NCBI GenBank assembly: GCA_034096865.1
Contig: JAWQFJ010016727.1
Coordinates: forward strand, 5,001-15,000
DNA from: Theodoxus fluviatilis
Taxonomy: Eukaryota; Mollusca; Gastropoda; Cycloneritida; Neritidae
Direction of reading: 5' to 3'
DNA length: 10,000 nt
The notes beneath the pieces were generated by a model, which worked only from the letters and a program-made list of their open reading frames with translations, was not told where the DNA came from and made no database searches. Both the position numbers and the translations under genes were made by a program. Position 1 is the first letter of the stretch, and each line of letters opens with the position of its first letter. Positions 1-7,790 of this stretch are shown piece after piece.

Positions 1-76
1 GGTTTCACACACTTTGGTCCAGTTATTACCAGTGAAAGGCATTTAGCACACAGTATTTTATTTAGGAAGAGAACAG

Positions 77-146
77 TGGAGTGGGGGACGGAAGTGGGGG
101 GGGGGCGGTGTAGATGGAGCTGGGGGAGAGAGGGGGAGAGAGTGAA
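77..146 (+). repeat. G-rich purine tract, possible G-quadruplex
   Basis: The + strand is almost all purine and has four long G runs: 83-87 (5 G), 96-105 (10 G), 122-126 (5 G) and 132-136 (5 G), followed by GA-rich sequence. Four runs of at least three G satisfy a relaxed quadruplex pattern. The loop between 105 and 122 is about 16 nt, longer than the usual 7-nt limit, although the 10-G run could supply two tracts. A purine-strand triplex is also possible. No adjacent gene gives it a role. Confidence 0.45.
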
Positions 147-388
147 AGCTGAACAATGGAAGGAAGCCTCGTTGCAACTTCAGCAACTGAAAGGATGCTG
201 GGAGTTGTCACTGCATCCAGCAATACTTCCCACTCTCCAGTCAGGTAACAGTTCATTGACTCCATCTTCACTCAAGTGGATTTCTTCCTCCAGACGCGAT
301 ATGGGTAAGATCACATTGCAGTAACTTCATGGTCACATCATCTGCAACGATTTTGCTACGAGTTACGCCGTCTTGTGGTCTCCTCGTC

Positions 389-397
389 TATAAATAG
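389..397 (+). promoter_or_regulatory. Isolated TATA-box-like site
   Basis: TATAAATAG matches the strong metazoan TATA consensus on the + strand. About 30 bases downstream lies a pyrimidine-rich stretch (CCCTCTCTACACATCT) that could hold an initiator. No coding sequence follows at a sensible distance, so this may be chance in a moderately AT-rich region. Confidence 0.2.
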
Positions 398-814
398 ATA
401 CAGCCCTCTCTACACATCTACTTTGTTATCATCTGCAGTGCCTTCCCATCGTGTTGAAGTGGGAACCTTTGTCTTCATAAGATTTACATTTTATTTTGTG
501 GAGATGAAATAGTCGGGACATTCCTGTAAAAGTGAGAAGAATCAAAAAATAGAAGTATCCCCATCTTCTCGGGCTTCCTGTGAAGTTGATTTGGTGTAAA
601 AGAAGCTGTCAGTCCAGGACAGTGGAGAAGTTCAGGGCATCAGAGATAGGAAGAGGGTGGCCATTTTTAATGGGTGATAATCACTTTCCATACCACCACG
701 CATCGCCACCTCTTTTCCACCACGTCATCGAGGGGTTGCCAGAATGTGACCTTGACCTGGCGACAGACAGCTTGACACAGCTTCGCGGAGACAGAACACG
801 CGCGGCGTGCTGTC

Positions 815-883
815 ATTGGTGACGTCAACCACACCTGCCTTGTTCCCAAACGCCCCACCTTGGTCACAAAATGTCAAGCCAAT
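815..883. promoter_or_regulatory. CRE palindrome flanked by two CCAAT boxes
   Basis: A perfect cAMP-response-element palindrome, TGACGTCA, lies at 820-827. It directly abuts an inverted CCAAT box (ATTGG, 815-819), and a direct CCAAT box sits at 879-883. The surrounding 780-860 stretch is locally richer in CpG than its neighbours. CRE plus CCAAT within 70 bases is a common promoter combination for CREB/ATF and NF-Y. No gene with a clear 5' end is seen on either side, so the promoter reading is inference. Confidence 0.3.
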
Positions 884-1066
884 AATGGAAGCTAGTCATT
901 TGATTTAGTTGCAATCTCGATAGGAGGTGATAGAGTATGTGAAAAATGTTTACAGCGATCACATCCTAGGAATATATCGTCTGACATTTTCTTTACCCGC
1001 ATATATCGTCAGGAAACATTTTTCGGGAAGAATCGATGTGAAAGCGATTGTCTAGTCTTGCATGGA

Positions 1067-1098
1067 TGCAGGTCTCTCTCTCCTCTGCCCGACCTGCA
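1067..1098. repeat. Perfect 8-bp inverted repeat (hairpin)
   Basis: TGCAGGTC (1067-1074) and its exact reverse complement GACCTGCA (1091-1098) enclose a 16-nt pyrimidine-rich loop. It could form a short hairpin. An 8-bp stem with a 16-nt loop is expected occasionally by chance in 10 kb. Confidence 0.3.
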
Positions 1099-1443
1099 CT
1101 GAAGAGATCTTGTTCATGTCTGGCCTTGAGCAACGTTTTCATTTCTGTGTGTGCCTGATCCTCCTAAAGGCCAAATGATTTGTCTAACTGGACACTGGCT
1201 GAACACAACTGCCCCTGCCCGTCCTCAGGGAGGTGTCCAGTGTCAACTCTTAGTAGCAACGCTGTACCCTTTGTGGCGCCTGCATCTGTCTTCTGTATCT
1301 GGAGACTCTTGTTCACCTTTCTGTGACTTCACTTAAAGTCATCGCCACCGCCGAGATGTGATAGGGGCATCCATGTACTCTATCTCTCAGGTGCAACATG
1401 TGCTTGCATGACAGCGCTCAAACACGGCGTGCCCGTATACGAC

Positions 1444-1444
<1 letters not shown>

Positions 1445-1494
<50 letters not shown>

Positions 1495-1592
1495 CACACA
1501 CACACACACACTCGCAAGCACGCACGCAGGCACGCAAGCACACACACACACACGCACGCAAGCACGCACGCACGCACGTGCACACACTCACA
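1445..1592. repeat. CA/TG microsatellite grading into CACG/CAAG repeats
   Basis: A nearly pure (AC)n run spans 1445-1511, interrupted by a G at about 1488. It is followed by a compound array of CACG, CAAG, CAGG and CA units to about 1592. The alternating pyrimidine-purine character favours Z-DNA. The long open frames crossing it encode only Thr-His or Cys-Val alternations and are repeat artefacts. A 150-bp unique spacer (1593-1742) separates it from the minisatellite downstream. Confidence 0.95.
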
Positions 1593-1742
1593 GAGAAGCC
1601 AGACTACAGCCCAAACTCAGAATCACAGAGTCCCACAGCAAGCTGTGGCTGTGTACCAATCAATGAGCGATGCAGGGTGTCCTTGGTGCGAACTTCTCAC
1701 GTTGTCAAAGTCATAACAGGTGTGCTTTCACATCATGCACTC

Positions 1743-2534
1743 GTATATACACCCCTACGTACACACGTATATACACCCCTACGTACACACGTATATACAC
1801 CCCTACGTACACACGTATATACACCCCTACGTACACACGTATATACACCCCTACGTACACACGTATATACACCCCTACGTACACACGTATATACACCCCT
1901 ACGTACACATGTATGTACATCCCTACGTACACACGTATGTACACCCCTACGTACACACGTATATACACCCCTACGTACACACGTACATACACCCCTACGT
2001 ACAAACGTATATACACCATTACGTACACACGTATATACATCCCTACGTACAATCGTATATACACCCCTACGTACACACGTATATACACCCCTACGTACAC
2101 ACGTATATACACCCCTACGTACACACGTATATACACCCCTATGTACACACGTATATACACCCCTACGTACACACGTATATACACCCCTACGTACACACGT
2201 ATATTCACCCCTACGTTCACACGTATATACACCCCTACGTACACACGTATATACACCCCTACGTACACACGTATATACACCCCTACGTACACACGTATAT
2301 ACACCCCTTCGTACACCCGTATGTACACCCCTACGTACACACGTATATACACCCCTACGTACACACGTATATACACCCCTACGTACACACGTATATACAC
2401 CCCTACGTACACACGTATATACACCCCTACGTACACACGTATATACACCCCTACGTACACACGTATATACACCCCTACGTACACACGTATATACACCCCT
2501 ACGTACACACGTATATACACCCCTACGTACACAC
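1743..2534. repeat. 24-bp minisatellite, 33 units, indel-free
   Basis: Exactly 33 head-to-tail units of 24 bp fill 792 bases. Each unit begins GTATATACACCCC and ends TACGTACACAC. I read 23 units as identical to the consensus and 10 as carrying a total of 17 substitutions (units 7, 8, 9, 11, 12, 13, 17, 20, 24 and 25); none has an insertion or deletion. Units 1-6 and 26-33 are perfect, so the variants cluster inside the array. Apart from the CCCC, the unit alternates pyrimidine and purine. Each unit carries two CpG sites, and about 64 of 66 are intact. Because the unit is a multiple of three and the consensus has no stop in five of six frames, long ORFs appear by default; this is not evidence of coding. 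Confidence 0.97.
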
Positions 2535-3986
2535 ACATAACCATTTCATTCTGCAGAAACTGTTCTCACATATAAGAAAGGACTAATACAATCACAACAA
2601 ATCATTCAATTCGATTCAAAGATTTATTCATCAGCATTGATACATTTCACGACCTTTGATAAAACCACAGGAGTGAAACAATTACTATCATATCCGTTAT
2701 TTTACACACATTATCTCTTGCAAGAGCCTCATTTTATACAAAAATTACGAGAACAGTGTAAGATCAGTCCTTAGGAATCCTAACGGAATCTTGACATTAA
2801 GAACTATATTACAAGGATCCTACTGTTAATCCGTCGTCAGGAGCAACACATCAGGAAGACAAGGATAAGGAGTGCTCATAGTCAAGGGATGACTTTTGAT
2901 AATTATAAAGAAAGCAAAAACTTGAATCAACAGACCAGAGACGCTTGCCGTCTTACCACACCGAGTCTATTTAAAGCAACACAATGCTGGCGATGGATCA
3001 GAGATGTCAGCTTACCATAGACAATGAAATGTCCAGCCTCTCTATCGCTCTTTCGATTTTGCTGATATTCAAGTATAAGATTTTTACACATTACTGTTGT
3101 GTACTAAAGAAATGTTTTCTGATGCTTAGCTATGTAAACAACAGATCCAAATATTGGTTGATAAGTCTTCTTAGATGCATATTATAAGAAAATATTCATC
3201 ATCATTCTGTCAAATGATGAGTTTCAGAAGTTGCAACATCAAGTACATCAATGCTTTTCCTTAGATTCTGGGCTGAATTGTGAAGAATTTAAACAGTAAT
3301 GTTACAAAGTAACAAAAAATAATTGGTTTCGACTCGACAACATTTATATATTAAAAAACTGTAGTTAACCATGGTAAAACCTACAGATAACAGGGCAGCA
3401 TTATGTAATAACATGGCAAACTCCACCAATTCACTCTACATGGAGAAGTCCATCTAAGAAAATACAAGACAAACATAAATAGTCAAAACCTTACCTGAAC
3501 GAGTAATACACAGTACTGTCGTGATAAAATGTTAACACACTTCATGATTTTACACGTAAAAAAAACTTGTAACGATATCAAATATATGACAACAATGCTA
3601 ACGACACTCTTGTGATTAAAAACTAAAATCGAATAGTTGTGCAAATACAAACACACTTTTACAGAAACTATGAAACCTGAATGATCAGAACACGCCATGT
3701 ATTGATAAATATAGCTGTTACGTTGACGATTAATTTGAATATCATATTATGTACGATACATCAGTCATCAAGCAATTAATCAACACAAAGTGTGTCACAA
3801 ATATCGTATTACTTACAATCTGCCAAGCATCAATCATTGACTAAATGGTGAATATCAACTATGTTCCATACATGGCTATTCACACGGGAAGAACTATTTC
3901 GTCATATTAAAGTTACGCAAATGCTTACCATTATGTCCGTAACGACACCTGCATAAACACAAAGACGATTTTAAAAAAAAACCTGG
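2535..3986. other. AT-rich non-genic sequence
   Basis: AT-rich unique DNA with no open frame above about 71 codons and no recognisable domain. TTTATT at about 2622-2627 would be an AATAAA polyadenylation signal on the minus strand, so part of this stretch could be the 3' UTR of a minus-strand transcript. No coding sequence linked to such a UTR is visible nearby. A small perfect hairpin (3199-3220) and an imperfect inverted repeat (CTGTAG at 3359, CTACAG at 3381) are the only other structures noticed. Confidence 0.55.
3199..3220. repeat. 8-bp inverted repeat with 6-nt loop
   Basis: TCATCATT (3199-3206) and AATGATGA (3213-3220) are exact reverse complements around the loop CTGTCA. The stem is AT-rich and nothing around it suggests a terminator or RNA gene. 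Chance occurrence is likely. Confidence 0.3.
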
Positions 3987-4024
<38 letters not shown>

Positions 4025-4141
4025 TTGATAATGATGTTGATAATGATGTTGATGATCATGATCACGATGATGATGATGATTATGATGATTATGATGATGA
4101 TAATGATAATAATGATGATGATGATGATGCTGATGATGATG

Positions 4142-4210
<69 letters not shown>

Positions 4211-4323
4211 ATGATGATGACGATGATGATCCTAATGATGATCATGATGATCATGATGATCATGATGATGATGATTATGTTGATGATGATGATCATGATG
4301 ATCATGATGATATGATGATGTTG
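3987..4323. repeat. GAT/ATC trinucleotide microsatellite, compound
   Basis: About 335 bases are built almost wholly from GAT-phase triplets with scattered variants (GTT, AAT, CAT, TAT, CCT). The left part contains GATAATGATGTT blocks. The right part contains short higher-order blocks of GATGATCAT that make repeated TGATCA palindromes. The register is kept through most of the array, so the open frames reading poly-Met/Leu or poly-Ile/Ser are artefacts. A pure GCT block is embedded in the middle and listed separately. Confidence 0.95.
4144..4191. repeat. (GCT)16 / (AGC)16 pure triplet run
   Basis: Sixteen uninterrupted GCT triplets, a CTG/CAG-class repeat, sit in register inside the GAT array. 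A single GATGCTGATGAT precursor-like variant lies just upstream at about 4128-4143. CTG/CAG runs form slipped-strand hairpins and are prone to length change. Here the run is in apparently non-coding DNA. Confidence 0.95.
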
Positions 4324-4621
4324 GGATGCAAAAATACATTTTCATATTAACCTCACATCTTTAACCCACTAAGTCAGATAGAAAGACATAACATGATGTT
4401 AACAATGTAACTTTGTTTTACACCAAAGAATCATTACAGAGGTTGAAAAATACATGTACATTACTTTCCATTATTTCATCAATATTATCATCATGTGCAT
4501 ATGTATGTGTACTTTAAAAAAAAAATCAATATGATATGAAAACACATTTGACCCCTTCAAGTCACGACCAAGTTGACTTCCAAGTATGAGAGCTGTATTG
4601 AATGAAACAGTTGTTAGACTA

Positions 4622-5893
4622 CAATGGACCCATCACAAATATACATCAGCACCAAAGCAGCATACTTATTCAACAAAGCAAACAGTCATCAACGCACAAT
4701 GTATCCTTTCATGAGTCCTTGGGAGGTCAGAATCAAAACTGACTCGATTTACTATTAATAAAACAATCACCAATATTACACATTTCCACCACAAACTGCA
4801 TCAAGTCAGCAACTAATCAAGCAATTATCAAATTACAAATTTCCTTCACAAATCTGCATCAAGTCAGCACAAACATGGAGTCAGGTTTTCAGTAATCAAT
4901 CAACAAATACAATTTCCTTTTAGGTCAACATCGAACTCTAATTATCTAAATATCAAAGCCATGTATCCATGGCAAATGTCAGCATCAATAGGTCAATATA
5001 CTACAATGAATCAATCCCATAATGTTAAGTTATCGTCAGTGGATCAGCAGCTATCAATGATGATAAAATATGGACATCGCAAAACTCAGCAAGTGAACAT
5101 CACAAAATATCAGAAAACACATACATGATACAAAATAGATCCAGCACAATTTAGTATTTTCAATAAGACTTTTCAATGGGTCGACATTAAAAACTAATGA
5201 GATATTTGATAAATAATTGTATGAAAGCAATCGACCAACATAAGTTTCCATCCAGTCGACATCATAATACATCAGATAGCAGTGATCAAATAAGTATTCA
5301 AACATCATGATCCCTCTACATGGTTTCATTGTCATCAAAATAAAACAAAAGCATAGAACCAGCACAAGTAAATACAATTCATGAAGATACTTCACTGCGT
5401 TATTGTAAAATGTCATCAGTATCTCAACAGCAAAACAGTCATGAAAACACCATTGACCCACACAGTTCTGCATCCAGTCAACATCAAAGTGAGTCACATG
5501 TCAGTGGTCAAACAGGTATTCAAACGCCAGCAGCTCCTCAGATGGCTTCATCATTATCAAGGTTACAGCTTGTCACAAGGTGAACACAAATATCAAATTT
5601 ATCGGGACAACTAGATGGATCCAGCAGAGCGAATGATTTCCACAAAGAAGTTTCTCAAGGCACACATCTACATATCATCAGATTTCGTACAACCTGATAT
5701 GAAGCAAAATAAAAGCAACATGAAATCTGTTTTGGTCAACATCAAAACCGATGTCGATGATCAAACAAGTATTAGAATGCAATGGACCCATCTCTAATCT
5801 TCATTAAGTCATCACTAATATAACAGAAGAGTTTAGTCACAACAGGATTATAACTGAAATAGAAATGATTCATCATTAGTCCTCATGAGGTCA
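4622..5893. repeat. Diverged repeat family, units of roughly 220-260 bp
   Basis: Several segments recur in order. Positions 5249-5303 and 5471-5525 align without gaps at 43 of 55 bases (period 222), and a third, more diverged copy lies at about 5733-5780. GATCCAGCA-anchored segments match at about 5139 and 5617. CAATGGACCCATC occurs exactly at 4622-4634 and 5780-5792, and each copy is followed about 91-98 bases later by a related AGTCCT...GAGGTCA block (4713-4729 and 5878-5893). The same words in the same order argue for ancient duplication rather than simple AT bias. The 147-codon minus-strand frame at 5054-5497 shows an apparent internal peptide repeat only because it reads across these copies. 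Confidence 0.6.
4775..4869. repeat. Local 57-bp tandem duplication
   Basis: Positions 4775-4811 and 4832-4869 match at about 34 of 38 positions with one single-base gap. They share an exact 16-base core, CTGCATCAAGTCAGCA, at 4796 and 4854. A weaker third relative, around an AATACAATTTCCTT core, lies at about 4893-4920. This is a younger duplication nested in the older diverged repeat region. Confidence 0.75.
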
Positions 5894-6951
5894 ACTTGAT
5901 GATACGAACAACTGTTCCATGAGTAAATGGAGAAGACACTGGCTTGACACACTATAACAGAAAACAAGGACAGTTCACCCATTTACAGGCCAGACACGTC
6001 CATCCTGTCAGCCAGCCATCTTCCCAACAGCAAACGCCACCAGATTCCAACTCAAGCTGCTCTCTGTCATCATTGTTGCTCATGGACCCACACTGCACTC
6101 GTGCCACTCCCCGGTGGTCTTGCGTTTTCTGACGTCATGCATGGCGGCACGTTTTTTTCTTCTTCAAAACAAACGCGTTTTCGATTGAGGCATCAATGCA
6201 TATGCACACTGACACGACATTGTCCACCCCACACTAATACATTCTGAAGAAAGTCCACCAGAGCTACACAAGTTCTCGAAGACTCGCCCAAACATCCTGC
6301 AGCCATAAATCCAAAGTACAAGTCGTGACAAGTCATTGACAGAATCATGAGGAGGAACAGCAGGAAATAGTGATTTGTGTTTCAAATTATGTTTTCCAAA
6401 CAGTAGTAGGCTATGAAGTCACCAACGTTCCCAGAATATATATTCTCGCTGAGGATGAAGCACCGTCTTATACACAGATTAGAAATTATTGTGCCCCTGT
6501 TCCTAAACAAACATCGTCACATTCATCAAGTATGCTCGTCTTTCAGTCTCTTTCGTGGAATGCATGTATTGATTACAATGTAAAACTTGCAGAGCACATA
6601 TCAACCGTCATATACAAACAAATTATTATGAACACTATCATCATTCTCTGCTTCCGGTAGGACATTAACTAAGGTATTATCATTGTCTACATGTTCACAC
6701 ATCAAGTTTTGTCATCATAAAACAACTGCTAAGTATGGAAGATATTTCTTTACCAAAGGCCGACGAAAATGTTTCGTGACTGCCTTGGTATGAAAACAGT
6801 GTGTCACAGTTCAGCCTGTTCTCTGGGCTTTCATAAATGCTACATAGCAAAGATGACATTAGCTTGAAAAGGCAAAGAGAAGATTCAACGCTGGGCAACA
6901 GTAAAAATGCAAGTAAAGGAACAAAACCAGTCTTCGCACTGTAGTATTTAT
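5894..6951. other. Non-genic sequence with weak short open frames
   Basis: No coding region can be supported. The longest frame, + strand 6370-6660, is 96 codons and has no domain, no codon or composition change at its ends and no homologous feel. A CATGGACCCACAC word at 6081-6093 resembles the CAATGGACCC word of the repeat family upstream and may be its last remnant. The 6000-6140 stretch is richer in GC than its surroundings and ends in a CRE palindrome. Confidence 0.5.
6130..6137. promoter_or_regulatory. Second perfect CRE palindrome
   Basis: TGACGTCA is present exactly, followed three bases later by ATGGCGGCACG, which has a Kozak-like G after the ATG. The frame from that ATG closes after 15 codons, so a gene start is not supported unless an intron follows at once. 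An 8-base palindrome is expected well under once per 10 kb, and the window has two. Confidence 0.25.
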
Positions 6952-7412
6952 CAACAGGCTGAGACAACCTCCATCGAGGCCATGCTGCTGAAATCCCAGC
7001 TTCGCTGGACGGTCATGTCATCAGAATGGGCAACGAGTGCATCCCCAAGCAGCTGCTCTTCGGCGAGCTGGCAGGGGGGAAGCGCGGCATATCTCGCCCC
7101 AAGAAGCGCTATAAAGACAATATGAAAGAAAACCTGAAGTGGTGCGGCATCCCACCACCTGAGCTGCAGGCAGTGGCGCTTGACAGAGTCCGATGGCGAG
7201 TTGCCACCCGAGATGCGCTCAAACAGCCGGAGGCAGCCTGCCGGGAACAACGCGCGGCAGCGCGCGAGTGTCGCCACGAAGTTGCGCTGGTCCCAGCGAC
7301 ATGCACGGAGTTCCAGTGCCCCCCCTGCCCCCGACTCTGCCGGTCCAGACTGGGTCTGTGGAGTCATTTGCGTACCCACTCCAGAGATACGCGTGGAGCC
7401 AGTCATCCTTGA
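6952..7412 (+). pseudogene. LINE ORF C-terminal remnant, frameshifted, with C2H2 finger
   Basis: The reading frame is broken once. Codons from 6952 to about 7011 read QQAETTSIEAMLLKSQLRWT. After 7011 the conserved continuation (HVIRMGNE) is found one frame over, starting at 7014, as expected if one base of a Gly codon near 7012 was lost. The second part reads to a stop at 7410-7412. Numbered from the Met at 7026, it contains the basic block KKRYKDNMK (residues 26-34), the DRVRWR segment (53-58) and a classical zinc finger with Cys98, Cys101, His114 and His118 (C-X2-C-X12-H-X3-H). The four metal ligands survive the decay. The copy is non-autonomous and almost certainly not translated as a whole. 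Confidence 0.8.
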
Positions 7413-7440
7413 CACCAAGGGACTACTGATGATGATGCTG
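6952..7440 (+). mobile_element. 5'-truncated LINE (non-LTR retrotransposon) 3' end
   Basis: Only the last part of a LINE polyprotein is present, in the + orientation. The recognisable block runs from QQAETTSIEAMLLKSQLRW through IPKQLLFGELAGG and RPKKRYKDNMKENLKWCGI to a terminal C2H2 finger. This is the conserved tail seen after the reverse transcriptase in many invertebrate LINE copies. No reverse transcriptase or endonuclease sequence precedes it, which fits the usual 5' truncation during target-primed reverse transcription. The local GC content is clearly higher than the flanks. Past the ORF stop (7410-7412) the sequence runs into a short ACTGATGATGATGCTGA tail at about 7423-7440, which may be the simple-repeat 3' end of the element. 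I cannot assign the clade (RTE-, CR1- or related). Confidence 0.8.
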
Positions 7441-7790
7441 ATTTATCACCAGTAAGATTCTGAGGAAATCAGGGTTAAACCTGACGTCTCCTAAAGTGTA
7501 TCCTAGCATTATACACACAGTATATTTCTCTACCAACTGTTCACAAGAAGGATGAAAACATAAAAAAATTATCATTCATGTTGACGAGAGATCAAACACA
7601 GAAGATCTGAATAGTACAGTCACGTCTCTCTCAGTGCTTCATTGTGATTTTTCAGCGATGTGGATATTAACACCCTTTATCCACAATATTGCGACAACAT
7701 CTATGAGCAAGGTGAAAATACCGTTGTCTGATGTTCAACCACAGGAATGTTTTCCATTAAAACAGAACAAATCAAATGGATCTATTTCAG
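7441..7790. other. Short intergenic gap, possible 3' UTR of the minus-strand gene
   Basis: This 350-base AT-rich stretch separates the LINE tail from the stop codon of the minus-strand ORF. It has no coding frame. Read on the minus strand it contains GATAAA-type variants (TTTATC at about 7676 and 7442 on the + strand) but no canonical AATAAA or ATTAAA, so the site of transcript cleavage cannot be placed. Confidence 0.4.

Larger units (their letters stand above)
1..1440. other. Unique intergenic sequence, no supportable gene
   Basis: I see no coding region here. The open frames are all under about 85 codons, overlap on opposite strands, and have no recognisable domain or repeated codon pattern. 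The composition is more balanced than the AT-rich DNA after 2535. Small sites inside it (G-rich tract, TATA-like site, CRE/CCAAT cluster, inverted repeat) are listed separately. A promoter or an untranslated exon cannot be excluded from sequence alone. Confidence 0.6.

Noticed and set aside
1398..2540. 380-codon + strand open frame through the CA array and minisatellite
   Set aside because: The repeat unit is a multiple of three without stops, so the frame is open by default. Other frames on both strands are also open over the array, and no non-repeat domain is present.
3931..4315. Poly-Met/Leu and poly-Ile/Ser frames across the GAT/GCT array
   Set aside because: Pure translation of triplet repeats, with no coding sequence on either side.
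5054..5497. 147-codon minus-strand frame with a repeated DVDWM motif
   Set aside because: The peptide repeat mirrors the duplicated DNA segments at 5249 and 5471. There is no start context, domain or extension, and the region is AT-rich repeat DNA.
6370..6660. 96-codon + strand frame
   Set aside because: No recognisable motif, ordinary length for chance in this composition, and no supporting promoter or splice context.
6951..7418. 155-codon minus-strand frame opposite the LINE remnant
   Set aside because: It is the antisense shadow of the higher-GC LINE coding sequence, whose sense frame carries the recognisable motifs.
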